This document shows, piece after piece, positions 24,836 through 36,195 of a stretch of DNA of 64,000 nt. The DNA comes from Rhinopithecus roxellana. Lineage: Eukaryota; Chordata; Mammalia; Primates; Cercopithecidae. Position 1 is the first letter of the stretch. Each line of letters begins with the position of its first letter. The stretch spans positions 38,835,711-38,899,710 of the forward strand of contig NC_044565.1 in assembly GCF_007565055.1 (NCBI RefSeq), read 5' to 3'. The translations under genes and the position numbers were made by a program. Below the pieces are notes generated by a model. It saw nothing but the letters and a program-made list of their open reading frames with translations, had not been told where the DNA came from and ran no database searches.

Positions 24836-25495
24836 GAAGCCCGTGATCTGTTCAGTACACCAGACTGTTTTTCGGGGAGGGGAATGTGGTTCTTTGCTAG
24901 CACTTCTTATTGACAGTTTAGAGTGATAAGTACCTGAAGGGAAAAGGTATTTCTGCTGGGGTGGGGGAACTGATGAAGGAAGTATTGATGGAAAAGACGA
25001 CGCTGAATTGGACTTTAAAGAATGGCTAAGATTAGGGTATGCTGAAAAGGGAGATGTGTCTAATTATATAATCTTGGTAATCTGTTTTTGTATGAGATTA
25101 GTTTATATGTGAGAGATTCATTTTTATTTATTTTATGCATTAATTTTATATGCTGTTTACATAGAATTCTACAAAGGAGGCAATGATAATTATCTGTTGA
25201 ATAGGATTTATATTGATATTCTACATTAAATCTGTACCAGTAGTATATGCAAAAAAGTCAGAAGACTGTAATGGCAAAATGGTAAAATAATTGAAAAATA
25301 TGAAACATACCCCCAAATAGCCAATATTTGACCTAACTGGTATTAGGATGAATATTCCTTTTACTGTCAATGATTATAAATAGGCTTAAAATTTGGTGTT
25401 TTACTGAGTCAATATTATAGTTATTAATTCTAGGGGATAGGATATATGTATATATACAAGTTTCATAATTTGTTCCTTTTCTGTTCCTTCTGTAG

Positions 25496-25599
25496 AAAAT
25501 GAAATGCTCTCCAGTTTGCCATTGCAGATGTCACTTTATTTTAATACCTACTATTTCCCACTGTGGTGGGTGAGCAGCATTATGATGCTTCACGTGAAG
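25496..25599 (+). CDS. TMEM17: TMEM17 coding exon 2
   Basis: This exon completes codon 34 (phase 1 join) and encodes through residue 68. It begins E-N-E-M after the acceptor 'ttctgtag' and ends at AAG before the donor GTAAAT. It carries the end of the cytosolic N-terminal tail and most of the first membrane segment, about residues 45-66, with the aromatic run YFNTYYFPLWW followed by V-S-S-I-M-M-L. The 104-base length joins in frame with exon 1 (100 bases), together 68 codons. Confidence 0.93.
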
Positions 25600-25740
25600 G
25601 TAAATCTAAGCTTTAATACTTTTGCTGCACTGACGTTGTTAGAGTGTCAATAAAATTAAAGTTCTTAATAATTTTTTTCTATCTCAAATCAGTGTTACTA
25701 TACGTGCGATTTTACAAACATGTTTTGCCCTTTCTTTTAG
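25600..25740 (+). other. TMEM17: TMEM17 intron 2
   Basis: A short 141-base phase-0 intron, starting GTAAAT and ending in a pyrimidine-rich tract followed by TTTTAG. It has no recognisable repeat. Confidence 0.88.
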
Positions 25741-25854
25741 TATTCAATCTTGCCTGATTACTACAAATTCATTGCGATCACTGTTATCATCCTAATAACC
25801 TTAATTGAAGCTATCCGGTTGTATCTGGGCTACATGGGTAACCTACAGGAGAAG
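25741..25854 (+). CDS. TMEM17: TMEM17 coding exon 3
   Basis: This 114-base exon encodes residues 69-106. It starts YSILPDYYKF, a short loop, followed by the second membrane segment, about residues 78-99, made of I, V, T and L (AITVIILITLIEAIRLYLGY). It ends N-L-Q-E-K in the next loop, before the donor GTAAGC. Both exon borders are phase 0, so the 38 codons are self-contained. The sequence matches the TMEM17/TMEM80/TMEM216 family domain as I recall it (Pfam family Transmemb_17). Confidence 0.93.
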
Positions 25855-25919
25855 GTAAGCTCTTTTTTCCTTTCTCTCAGTGATAGATATAAATGAAATC
25901 AGTTTTCATAACAAGTAAA

Positions 25920-26125
25920 AGGCAGTGAGGTGTGGCAGAAAGAGCACAGGCCTGAATTTAAAGCCTGACTCCAGCTTTACCACTTCTGTCACTGTGGTCT
26001 GTTTGCTTAATCTCTTGAGCCCTGGTTTCCTCATATATAAAATGAGGAAAATAATATTTATTTCACAGGTTTGTTGTGATTAAGTGAAATGATTTATGTA
26101 AAGTATATGAATGTGGTAAACACTT
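25920..26125 (+). repeat. MIR in TMEM17 intron 3
   Basis: Sense MIR: 'gaaagagcacaggcctgaat', 'cctggtttcctcatatataa', then 'tttcacaggtttgttgtgat'. Confidence 0.8.
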
Positions 26126-26489
26126 AAAATTGATATTTTCCCTCTTCTCATCAGTCTTGAAAATACATGGTTACTTAAACATGTGTATTTGGATCCTGAA
26201 TAAGAAAACGGGGGAAAATTATGAATTCGTTTCCTATGGCAGGCCCATGTTTTCTGCATCATCATGCTACCTAAGCATTTATGGTTACCAGAGTGTAGGG
26301 ATAATGCCTAAAGATTCCTGTGGTTTTCTAGGCCCTTCATAATAAGGCCCCACCCAGCCTGTCTTACTGTAGGTTTTGCTGTTTTCTCACTCAGCCATCC
26401 ATTCCAGGCTGATGTGCTGATTCCCAATCATGCTAGTATCACGTGTTTGCTTACTTACCTTTTTGCCTCTTCCTACTCCACAACTTTAA

Positions 26490-26750
26490 AAGCCTACATC
26501 CCTGAGGTCTTTCTTTCACCTACCCTAATCACTCCCTTATTTCTTTCTTTCACCTACCCTAATCACTCTCTTATTTCTTGTAGCATTTAGTCTGTACTTC
26601 TAAATATTGCCCTTAATTGTTCACTAAAGTGTAGTATCCTAGGATTGTTTTACATAAATTAGTTTTCTCATCTAGACTGTAAGTTCTCTGAGGACAAGGA
26701 CCATGTCATCCTCCTTCAGAATCACTCACAGAGCCCATAATGTAGGTTCA
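26490..26750 (+). repeat. L2 3'-end fragment in TMEM17 intron 3
   Basis: 'tagactgtaagttctctgag' and 'gacaaggaccatgtcatcct' are the sense L2 3' end. Its upstream half contains a 34-base tandem duplication. Confidence 0.65.
26508..26575. repeat. 34-base tandem duplication
   Basis: Two direct copies (26508-26541 and 26542-26575) with one mismatch, in TMEM17 intron 3. Confidence 0.92.
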
Positions 26751-26830
26751 CAGTAGTGATAAGTACTTATCTGTATAAACAAAAACTATATTTTACTGAT
26801 TTTTATTACTCTTGATATGTGTCATTGCAG

Positions 26831-27109
26831 GTTCCTGAGTTGGCTGGCTTTTGGCTTTTGAGCCTTCTATTGCAGTTACCTTTAATTCTTTTCTTGCTCT
26901 TTAATGAAGGCCTAATAAATCTGCCCTTGGAAAAAGCGGTACATATCATCTTCACTCTCTTCCTTGCTTTCCAAGTTGTTGCAGCATTTCTTACCTTAAG
27001 GAAAATGGTTAATCAGTTGGCAGTTCATTTCCACCTCCAAGACTTTGACCGGCTCTCTGAAAACAGAGGAGACAGGAGAAGGATAAGGTCATGTATAGAA
27101 GAGGTCTGA
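26831..27109 (+). CDS. TMEM17: TMEM17 coding exon 4 (terminal)
   Basis: The last exon encodes residues 107-198 and the TGA stop. It begins V-P-E-L-A-G-F-W and holds the third membrane segment (about residues 109-131, with LLSLLLQLPLILFLLF) and the fourth (about 141-162, HIIFTLFLAFQVVAAFL). After these comes a basic cytosolic tail, LTLRKMVNQLAVHFHLQDFD, ending RSCIEEV. Four helices with both ends in the cytosol is the expected topology of the family. All four exons total 597 coding bases including the stop, without frameshift or internal stop, so the gene looks intact and functional. Confidence 0.94.
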   Translation, partial: VPELAGFWLLSLLLQLPLILFLLFNEGLINLPLEKAVHIIFTLFLAFQVVAAFLTLRKMVNQLAVHFHLQDFDRLSENRGDRRRIRSCIEEV

Positions 27110-27560
27110 CCCAGTGTTGAGTGAAAATCTGACAGATCATTCCAGAAGACTGTATGAGTTAGGAAAATATCAGAGCTCTAATATGAGAAAAGGGACAAAG
27201 CAATTGTTTTGTATATGCTCTCACTCTGAAATTCCAAGGTTGGGGGCAATGATGAAACTTTGTACAATGTATGAATCAGTATATTAGCCCCAAAACCTAG
27301 ATGTTGTCCACCTGATGCCAAATTTCTTAATGTTTTTTGATGTTGTCTTTTTCAGGAGTGTACAAATCTACGTATTGGTGGTTGTCATTTGCCAGCTCTC
27401 CTGTAGTAATTCTGGTTAAAATCTGTAACTAGAGATGTGTACATTTCTTTAAAACTTGTCGGTTATCCATGTCTTGGCTATACATATAACCATGTTTCTT
27501 GACATGGAAATGCCAGTCAATGTTCCTATGTATCTGACTATATTTATAAACCAAGAGACC

Positions 27561-27868
27561 CACCAGGCACAGTGACTCACATCTGTAATCCCAGCACTTT
27601 GGGAGCCCAAGGTGGGTGGATCACGAGGTCAGGAGATCAAGACCATCCTGGCTAACACAGTGAAACCCCGTCTCTACTAAAAATACAAAAAAAAAAATTA
27701 GCCGGCCGTGGTGGTGGGCGCCTGTAGTCCCAGCTACTTGGGAGGCTAAGGCAGGAGAATGGCGTGAACCCGGGAGGCGGAGTTTGCAGTCAGCCGAGAT
27801 CAAACCACTGGACTCTAGCCTGGGCAGCAGAGCGAGACTCTGTCTCAAAAAATAAATAAAAAATAAAC
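27561..27868 (+). mobile_element. AluY/S-like in TMEM17 3'UTR
   Basis: Complete sense element with tail 'aaaaaataaataaaaaata'. Target duplication 'aaaccaagagacc' on both sides. It probably lies within the TMEM17 transcript. Confidence 0.93.
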
Positions 27869-28051
27869 CAAGAGACCAAATTTTCATGTCTGCTAGGGTT
27901 AAATTCTAACCCTAATATTAGCTGTTATACTGAGATTAAGAAGAAAACAGGTGGATTGCTTTGGTATTTAGGAAATATTTTTGTTATAAAATTATAACTT
28001 TCATAAAACCATATTCAGTATTTGTAATGGTGGTATACAAAATGCTTTTAC

Positions 28052-28057
28052 AATAAA
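28052..28057 (+). promoter_or_regulatory. Candidate TMEM17 polyadenylation signal
   Basis: A canonical AATAAA in AT-rich unique sequence, 942 bases after the TMEM17 stop and followed by TG/T-rich sequence from about 28070. Use of this site is inferred. Confidence 0.45.
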
Positions 28058-28079
28058 TTATTAAATATTTAAGGTATCA

Positions 28080-29524
28080 GTAACAGATCATCCTTGTCTT
28101 GTGCAATTCTTTTGGGCTATAGATTTGTGTTTTTTATGACAGAGTTGCAAGGGAAGGAAGGAAAACAAATCCTAGAGAGCTTTCTATATAGTGGGCACTG
28201 TAGTAGGCGTTTTAAATTAGCACTTGTGATCTCATCTACTAGGTTATCGGTCACCAAAGAACCGCTTCATACCCATTAAATTCACATGAGGCTTGATTTG
28301 GAAACCAGAGCGCCTCTTAATACATATGAGAGCTAAGATGGCCAAACGGACTATACTCATGATCCTAAATGAGCATGCTCCCTTGCTAATAGGAGAAATC
28401 TGTTTTAGGAGATTTGGTTAAGAACAAAGTTGCTTGGGTTATCCGAACATTATATTTAAGTGACTGTTGGATTGTCTTAAAGGATATGATACGTTCATTA
28501 CAGGTTTTCTTTTTTTCTATAGGGAAATGGGCCTTCATAATGTATTTCACTGAGAAACAGTTGTAGCTGCGTTAAATACTGGTCTTTTCAAGTTTCTTTT
28601 TCTACAATTCATACTTAGGATTCCCAGGTTTTGCCTTATTCATTCTTGTTTTGCTGAACTTCAGAAAATGTCTTTACTTCCCACTCATTCTTGATTCTTC
28701 CTGACCAAACTATGCTAATTTTATTATTTCTGCTCTTTATGATTATATGTAAAGTTCAGCCAAATATTTCTCCCTCCATGCAGTGGCTGGTTAATCTTTC
28801 TCATGCCAAAGTAGTCACTAGTTATACTCTTAATAATTTGGAATTTAAAATAGAATTCTGTTTGAATAGTTTTCTAAAACATATTCGTTTGCATTTGTTT
28901 CCCAGATAGGACTAGGTAGATGATTCTATAAGAAAATATAAAATAACTACAAAGCAGATAAATTAGGGGATGATGGAGACTTTTCTATTTCAAGATTGTT
29001 TCCAGAGTTTTATTTTAAATAGCAGAACTTCTGGTACATTTAAACTTTAAGGTTAAGAGATCAATAACAAAATGTCAGTCATAATCATAAAAAAATTTTT
29101 AACTGTAAAAAATTTTAGAAAATTGATTTATCAAAATTTTCAAGTAATTTTGCTGTAATAAACATATTACTTAAAATGCAGATATAGTAACAGTGGGGAA
29201 AAAAAGATAGTAAATTGAAACCATGACCAAGTCATTTATTTGTTTTCCATCTGAACAGTAAAACCATGACTTTTTGTGTTAGGCTGAACCAATATATTCT
29301 ATTGGAGTATACCTGGTTCCCTATATAAGTATGTGAAAATCAAGTTAGAGAAGATATTTACATGTCAGCACATTTGGGGGTTAGGTAGTCTTTAATTTTA
29401 TCTGAATATGTTTATCCATCCTTAATTTATCTTTTATCCTTCTCTCTTTACAACACTGTTCTGAAAACTTTTGTTTAAAATGTTGAACTTCACAAATATT
29501 TTGTCCTTTACATATTTTTTCTAT
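28080..29524. other. Intergenic downstream of TMEM17
   Basis: AT-rich DNA without a clear repeat or gene. Part could belong to a longer TMEM17 3'UTR if a later polyadenylation site is used. Confidence 0.5.
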
Positions 29525-29540
29525 AAATCAAAATTATTTT

Positions 29541-29862
29541 ATTTTTATTTATTTATTCTTCTTCTTTTTTTTTTTTTGAGATGGAGTTTTGCTCTGTCAC
29601 CCAGGCTGGAGTGCAGTGGCACGATCTTGGCTCACTGCAACCTCTGCCTCCTGGGTTCAAGTGATCCTCCTGCCTCAGCCTCCTGAGTAGCTGGGATTAC
29701 AGGCACCTGCCACCATGCCCGGCTAATTTTTTTTATATTTTTAGTAGAGACAGGGTTTCACCATGTTGGCCAGGCTGGTTTTGAATTCCTGACCTCAAGT
29801 GATCCGCCCGCCTCGGCCTCCTAAAGTGCTGGGATTACAGGCGTGAGCTCCCAAGCCTGACC
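29541..29862 (-). mobile_element. AluS-like
   Basis: Antisense, with a 16-base target duplication aaatcaaaattatttt (29525-29540 and 29864-29879). Confidence 0.93.
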
Positions 29863-30254
29863 TAAATCAAAATTATTTTAAAACATCAAAATGTATTACT
29901 TTAACATACACTTAAATGACTAGTATATATAAGGAATAATCAAAGGTTCATAGACAAGACAAGCTCCTAGTTCTCAGGGATATGATGTGGGAGGTAAAAC
30001 ATTTGTACAACCTTAAGACAAAGTAAAAAAAGCGTAACTTGATCAGGGAAATGCGTTGGATGAGTTCCTACCTGCTAAGTACCTGACCGGTAACAGGCCT
30101 TTGGCTTCCAGTGCATCTTCCCTCTGTGTTCCTAGCACTTAGTATCCCAGGATTAGCACATTAGCCCTACACCAACACCATTTTGTGTTCACCATGCTCC
30201 ACGTTGTCTGAGGGGGGATAGGCGGTATTCAGGTTAAATGAATACACACTCAAT

Positions 30255-30800
30255 CTCACTTGTCTATGCAAACAAGAAATTCACTGTCTGGTAGTAAAGG
30301 CAGATAAGCAAATCAGTGATAGCACAGGGTGGTGGGGCCCTGTAGGATTACAGAGAAGAGACATCTAAATGAATGACAAATCTGGAAAGCCTTCCCAAAG
30401 AAACTGACACTTGAGATTTAAAGAATGAGAGCGTATTAAGTTCAGTGTTAAGGAACAAAAAATAGTGACTGTGAGTTCTGTTTCCACTACTACAACTAGT
30501 TTGTTGAGGCTAGTGGAAAGGGTGCATGAGAAGAAATGGTGCAGAATAAGGCAGAGAAGCTTGGAAGGTGCTAGGAAGCCTGGGTAAAGCTTTGAATATA
30601 TTCTGTCTTTAATTTTTCAGAACTCTCTTCTGAATCCCTGAACCGTTTAATCAGTGGAGTATCACAAACAGAATTAGGTTTCAGAAAGATCTCTTTGAAG
30701 ACAATGTGAAAAATGGATTGAAAGGGTTGGACCAGAGGCAGAGATACCAGGAAGAATGTGATTAAGTAAGTTAGACGAGAACAAGCTGGCCTGGATAAAG
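30255..30800 (-). repeat. L2-like ancient LINE
   Basis: 'gacaaatctggaaagccttc' and 'gaaagatctctttgaagaca' resemble antisense L2-like sequence. Family assignment is tentative, particularly after 30450. Confidence 0.4.
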
Positions 30801-30984
30801 TCAGTGGCAATAAAATAAACTTGAATAGAACCTACTATAGTGTTTTGAAGATAATTTTGTATTTTAAAACAGATATTAGGAGGGTTTTTTTTCTAATTCG
30901 TCTTTTCAGAGATGACCTATAAGGGTAAACAAAATGAAATATTGCCTTTCTTATCTCCCCCACACCCACAGTTATTAGATTATT

Positions 30985-31287
30985 ATTTTGTTGTTGTCTT
31001 TTAGAGACAGGGTCTTGCTCTGTCACCCAGGCTGGAGTGCAGTGGCACAATCATAGCTCACTGCAGCCTCCAACTCCTGGGCACAAGTGATCTTACTTCA
31101 GCCATCCAAGTAGCTAGGACTACAGGCACAGGCCACCATGCTCGGCTAATTAAAAAAAAAAAAAAATTGTAGAACTGAGGTCTCGCTATGTTGCCTAGGC
31201 TGGTCGTGAATTCCTAGCCTCAAGCAATCATTCTGCCTCAGCCTCCCAAGGTGCTGGGATTACAGGCGTGAGCCACCACACCCAGCC
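30985..31287 (-). mobile_element. AluJ-like
   Basis: Antisense; contains 'gtctcgctatgttgcctagg' and ends 'caccacacccagcc'. Target duplication 'ttagattattatt' / 'ttaaattattatt'. Confidence 0.9.
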
Positions 31288-31395
31288 ATTAAATTATTAT
31301 TAGACTTAAATAGAGCTCTATCTAATCTAAGTTTTATTTGACATAACCTACCTAATGATTATTTACTTGAATTAAGATTATAGTTTTAAAAACTC

Positions 31396-31694
31396 GGTCG
31401 GGCACAGTGGCTCATGCCTGTAATCCCAGCACTTTGGGAGGCCAAGGCAGGGCAAATCACAAGGTCAGGAGATCGAGGCCATCCTGGCTAACATGGTGAA
31501 ACCCCGTCTCTACTAAAAAATACAAAAAACTAGCCGGGCGAGGTGGCAGGCGCCTGTAGTCCCAGCTACTCGGGAGGCTGAGGCAGGAGAATGGCATGAA
31601 CCCGGGAGGCAGAGCTTGCAGTGAGCTGAGATCGTGCCACTGTACTCCAGCCTGGGCGACAGAGTGAGACTCCATCTCAAAAAAAAAAAAAAAA
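31396..31694 (+). mobile_element. AluY/AluYR
   Basis: Starts ggtcgggcacagtggctc, with 'agccgggcgaggtggcaggc' in the middle and a pure A tail. It forms a head-to-head inverted pair with the Alu at 30985-31287. Confidence 0.92.
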
Positions 31695-31739
31695 CTCAAA
31701 AGGACTAGGATCACAAGATTTTGAGAGTAAAGAAAAATC

Positions 31740-32220
31740 ATCTATAATTCCACCACCTTAAAATAACAACTATTCACAAATGTCATGTTTCTTTGATGTT
31801 TTTACTTTGCAAATAGTTTTTTAAAAACACAAGTGTGATCATAAGCACTTACAGTCGTGCACCCTGCTTTTCTGAAAACACTAAAGTATTTACCTATGTT
31901 TCTACATAGTGACACAATCATCATCTTAATTGATTGTGTGTTATTTCATCAAGTAGATGGGCCATAATTTATTTAACTTCTATCATTAGATATTTGTGTT
32001 ATTTCCTTTTTATTTTATACATAACATTGTAATGAACATCTCATGCATATAGCTTTTTCCATATCTTAGATGATTCCTTTTAATTAATAAGCCAGATTCC
32101 TGGAAGTGAAATCGCTGGGTCCTAGAGTATGGACATTTTTAAGGGCATATTGCCAAATTATAACACCCACTTTCTACTCTTCACCATGCGCAATTCTAAA
32201 AATAGTACAATGAAAATTTT
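31740..32220 (-). mobile_element. Old LINE fragment, antisense (probable L1M)
   Basis: Same kind of sequence as at 21420-21850: 'tgtaatgaacatctcatgca', 'ctggaagtgaaatcgctggg' and 'gcatattgccaaattata' are typical antisense old-LINE stretches. Confidence 0.45.
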
Positions 32221-33700
32221 GACAAGGACAGATTTATGGACTTTAGTTACCCATTTGTCTTTGTATTTCTGAGTAGTTACCACAGGAACACTGAGTCTCG
32301 AGAGAAAGAAAAAAAAAATCTAAAAGCTGTGAAAGGAGAACTGGAAAGAAAAAAAAAAGATTTTTGAATTAAGGGAAAACTGATAAGGGACGGGAAAAGG
32401 ATTAGGCAAGCTGGTCGCAGTCAGCAACAGACAGTGAGATGTGACACAATAAAAACTGGGTCATTGAGTTGGGACAGCCCTAGGACATAAAAAGACTGAA
32501 ATGAAGTAAAGCTCTGGATTACTTTGTTCTTGAATATTGAATTTTTTCAGAAGCATGGAGCATGAAATATTATAGTGATAAGCCAAGATTGGAAACATAG
32601 CCAAGAAAAAGAGGTCTTTAAGGGATTGTTTAAAATGTGCTGAAGGAATAATTTGGTTTGGTCTTAAACGGCTCAAAAAGTAAATTGACATAAAGCTTTT
32701 GCATAGCAAAATAGGCATGGAGGCAGAAAACAAAGCGGCAAACAGAAGAGTTTACCCTGTAAATTGGTTAGCATGTAATATGTTAGATTTTGGTCATAGA
32801 AAAGATTTATCAGAAGACTGAACTGCTGTATTTTGTAAGTGTAATTAACACTAACTTGTTATGGGTATACATCTTTATTCTAGTTTTAAGAGACTGTTAA
32901 TTTGGGGGTTTTAAATCAAAAAGCAAAACTAAATAGTTATGAGGCCATTCTAAGAATCATTCTAAAAATCTTTTTTCACCAGTGTTTAAGCACTTAAAAA
33001 TAGTCAAGCCCTAGAAAAATATGTTTAAATATAAGTTTAACCTCAACATTTAAATGTATTCTGACAGATTTACATCTTTCTGAAAATGAGGCTAGGCATC
33101 AGTGTGTCATCATCTTAACCCAAGTCAAGACAGGCTGGAACTCCTGAAAACAAGATACAAATCGCAGGACAGCATGGAATATATATTCGATGAAAAGCCA
33201 AAGACATTTTGAAATTTATTTTATCGACATGCTTTATCTAAACATATTCCACAGCTGAACATTCTTGTCTGAAAAGAGCTTTTTAATCTAGTAAAGTGTA
33301 CAATCACAATGTATTTATTGTTCCACAGACCTAAGTGTTTAGCACTCAGCTACATTAAAAATGTAGACTTTTAAAAACAATAATCAACCAAGAATGGCTT
33401 TGTCTTTCATTTTTCAGAACTCTAATAGCACTATATTTGGCTGGTAGGAAAGTGATATTATTGATTCATTTTTAAAGGTTTTTAGTTCCTAATCTTGAGT
33501 TATTTATATTCTAATTCAAAACACATTAGCTACATTGCTCAATATTATAGCCTAAAAGAAAAGAATATTTGATATTAAAATTATATGCACATTTAAAAAT
33601 TATTTTTAAATGCTTGATTCATTAATACCCAGAAATACTAAAATGACCACTAGAGAAAGTAGAAGTTTTAGAACTTTGCTTCAATAGTTTTCCTAAAAAG
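32221..33700. other. Intergenic, no feature recognised
   Basis: AT-rich sequence with short A tracts near 32310 and 32350. No repeat family or gene recognised. Confidence 0.55.
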
Positions 33701-33706
33701 AACGAG

Positions 33707-33710
<4 letters not shown>

Positions 33711-33737
<27 letters not shown>

Positions 33738-34018
33738 GAGGCAGAGTCTCACTCTGTCGCCGGGGCTGGAGTGCAGTGGCCGGATCTCAGCTCACTGCAA
33801 GCTCCGCCTCCCGGGTTTACGCCATTCTCTTGCCTCAGCCTCCCGAGTAGCTGGGACTACAGGCTGCCGCCACTTCGCCCGGCTAGTTTTTGTATTTTTA
33901 GTAGAGACGGGGTTTCACCGTGTTAGCCAGGATGGTCTCGATCTCCTGACCTCATGATCCGCCCGTCTCGGCCTCCCAAAGTGCTGGGATTACAGGCTTG
34001 AGCCACCGCGCCCGGCCT
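33711..34018 (-). mobile_element. AluYR (Old World monkey type)
   Basis: Low-divergence antisense element with a 27-base T tract and end 'gagccaccgcgcccggcc'. Target duplication agaacgagagctt on both sides is perfect, so this is a recent insertion. Confidence 0.95.
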
Positions 34019-34249
34019 AGAACGAGAGCTTATTAAGGGTCAAAATTTTTGCTCTCCTAAAAACTATTGCTCCCAATGGTCAATAAGCCCTTGCTAAAGA
34101 AGGCTGGAGATTTAACTGTTGATTGTTCAGTACTTTACAAAGCAGAGCAGCAGAAGATATGCTCTGTGTTTTTAGTACGCTATGATTTTGTTCTGCAAAG
34201 TAAACTATTTAGTTAGCTACAACAATATGTCATCCACTATGCTTTGACA

Positions 34250-34700
34250 CTCCAGGACAAAAAAAGATAAATAAGATTAAGTCCTTGCCCTTCCAGCCAT
34301 CTAGCAGAGGAGACAAATTTAAGGTAACCACAGTCCCTTATAATTATTGTAATACAGCTATGTAAAAGACGAAAATAGGTGATGAATCCTGCCTAGGGGG
34401 TAGGATAGGCTTTCCAACAGATGGAACGGCATGGGTAAAGATATAGACATTTGAAAATATAAGTCCTGAACACAACCAAAAGTAGTTTTGTGTCATTAAA
34501 ATATAAGGTGTGTAGAAGAGAAGTGGTTGAGATGAGCTGAAAAGACTGGCATCGGAAGTTATCAGTCTTTTAAATAATAGATTGTTATAAAGAGTTTGAA
34601 CTTCATGCTGTAGGCGATGAATGGTCTATCTATATTTAAGCAGCATTATAAGTCATTGTTGCCACATTTGAAAATGATAGAAAGCTGAGAGGGAGAACTA
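34250..34700 (-). repeat. L2-like ancient LINE
   Basis: Same pattern as 30255-30800: 'gataggctttccaacagatg', and 'agagtttgaacttcatgctg' near 34592. Confidence 0.4.
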
Positions 34701-34773
34701 ATTTGATAGATGATACAATCACATTTCAAAAGAATCTCCTAACAAGCTGAAATGCTAGATCCAAATACATTTT

Positions 34774-34795
34774 ACACACACACACACACACACAC
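34774..34795. repeat. (CA)n microsatellite
   Basis: Eleven uninterrupted CA units in intergenic DNA. Confidence 0.95.
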
Positions 34796-35044
34796 CCTCC
34801 TCCAATATGTACTTTTCAAAAAGCTCACTAGTACATAATTCTGTGCTATTTTTCAAGGAGAAACATCTGGGTGGTCTCAGGAGACGATAAGCATATATTA
34901 ATAGAAATGTAATGACCAGATCATGGAGGGTAGCAATCTCACTGTACTCTTTAATGTTGTAGTAGTAATGTCTCGTCAACTTTTCCATACCAACCCTTTG
35001 ATTGCATTTATCAAGAAATCTAAAACCAAATCTAATCATGACAC

Positions 35045-35745
35045 TACTCTCCTTAAAATTTGTTAAGACTCTCATTTCCAGGCTGGGCATCGTGGCTCAT
35101 GCCTGTAATCTTAGCACTTTGCGAGGCCAAGGCAGGAGGATTGCTTGAGCCCAGGAATTTGAGAGCAGCCTGGGCAACATAGTGACGCCCTGTCTCTACA
35201 AAAAATTTAAAAAATAGCTAGGCATGGTGTGTGCCCATAGTCCCAGCCACTCAGGAGGCTGAGGTGGAAGGATTGCTTGAGCCCAGGAAGTTGAGACTAC
35301 AGTGAGCTGTGATCACACCATTGCACTCCAGCCTGGGCAAGAGTAAGATCCTGTATCAAAAACAAAACAAAGGACTCTCATTTCCTGCAGGATAACGCCC
35401 AAACTCTCTAGCCTGGCATACAAGGCCTCTTTCCACCTGCCTGACCTCACCTTGCTCTTCCTCACTCCTTCAAGCTGCAGTTCTTCCAGTGCACCATTCT
35501 GGGTTTTACCTGCAGACTTTCCCTCCAAACTGCTCTGTCTGCCTGAAGTAGTAATCTTATCTATGCCGTGAAACTCTACTTATTTTTTAATGCCTGACTG
35601 AACTATCATATCTTCTATGGAATTCTGAATATTTGTTCCTCCTACAGTCCTACAGTCCTTGGGGACAGGGACCACTCTTATTCATGATATCTCTAGTGCA
35701 TATGACCGTGTTTATGCACTTAGTAATGTTGACTGAATGCACAGA
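35045..35745 (+). repeat. L2, split by an AluJ
   Basis: Sense L2 3' half: 'ggataacgcccaaactctct', 'ccttggggacagggaccact', 'ttagtaatgttgactgaatg'. The Alu at 35081-35368 is inserted into it. Confidence 0.65.
35081..35368 (+). mobile_element. AluJ-like, inside an L2
   Basis: Starts ggctgggcatcgtggctc and ends 'aaaacaaaacaaa'. Target duplication 'gactctcatttcc' on both sides; it splits an L2. Confidence 0.92.
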
Positions 35746-35964
35746 TGAAGGAATAAGCAAGCTGTTAGAACTCAGAGCTCCTGCCTCCTGTTCTTAATAC
35801 ACAGTATCTTTTTTCATAAACTTTCTACAAAATAGAAATGCCACATTTACTCATACTTGAATCTTTGTGGCGTGAAAAAGAATCCTAATCTTAAAAACAA
35901 TAACCACTTTTATATTAAGATAAACGTTCAAATTTTGCTGGATCCCCAAAATTCATGCAAATAA

Positions 35965-36195
35965 CAGCCACCATTTAATTGAATGCCCGCAATGTGCCAG
36001 GTGGTGTGCTGGGACTTTGTCACTATCTCATACAATTCTCATGACAACTCTGTAAGGCAGATCTTATTCCCATTTTACAAAAGCTAAAACTAGAACTCAG
36101 GAGAAGTTAAGGAACTTGCTCAGGGTTACACAGCAAGTAAACAGAAGACAGGATTTAGACCTAACCTTGTCTGGCTCCAAAGATCATGCTTTTTC
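35965..36195 (-). repeat. MIR
   Basis: Antisense MIR: 'atgtgccaggtggtgtgctg', 'cccattttacaaaagctaaa', 'cagggttacacagcaagtaa'. Confidence 0.8.

Larger units (their letters stand above)
22258..25495 (+). other. TMEM17: TMEM17 intron 1
   Basis: This is a 3.2-kb phase-1 intron with donor GTGAGT and acceptor 'ttccttctgtag'. Its first 360 bases are CpG-rich and belong to the promoter CpG island; the YY1-like palindrome is at 22341-22364. The remainder is AT-rich. It contains a hAT-type remnant at about 23345-23610 and an antisense MIR at about 24625-24835. A weak L2-like patch lies near 24990-25050. I see no Alu or additional exon in it. Confidence 0.88.
25855..26830 (+). other. TMEM17: TMEM17 intron 3
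   Basis: A 976-base phase-0 intron with donor GTAAGC and acceptor 'tgtcattgcag'. It contains a sense MIR at about 25920-26125 and a sense L2 3' end at about 26490-26750. A 34-base tandem duplication lies inside the L2. No further exon is apparent. Confidence 0.87.
27110..28075 (+). other. TMEM17: TMEM17 3'UTR (probable)
   Basis: Sequence after the stop codon reads as AT-rich untranslated DNA up to an AATAAA at 28052-28057. No closer canonical hexamer in unique sequence seems convincing. A sense Alu (27561-27868) lies in its second half, so a long mRNA would carry an Alu in the 3'UTR. The end coordinate is inferred and upstream sites may also be used. Confidence 0.5.
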
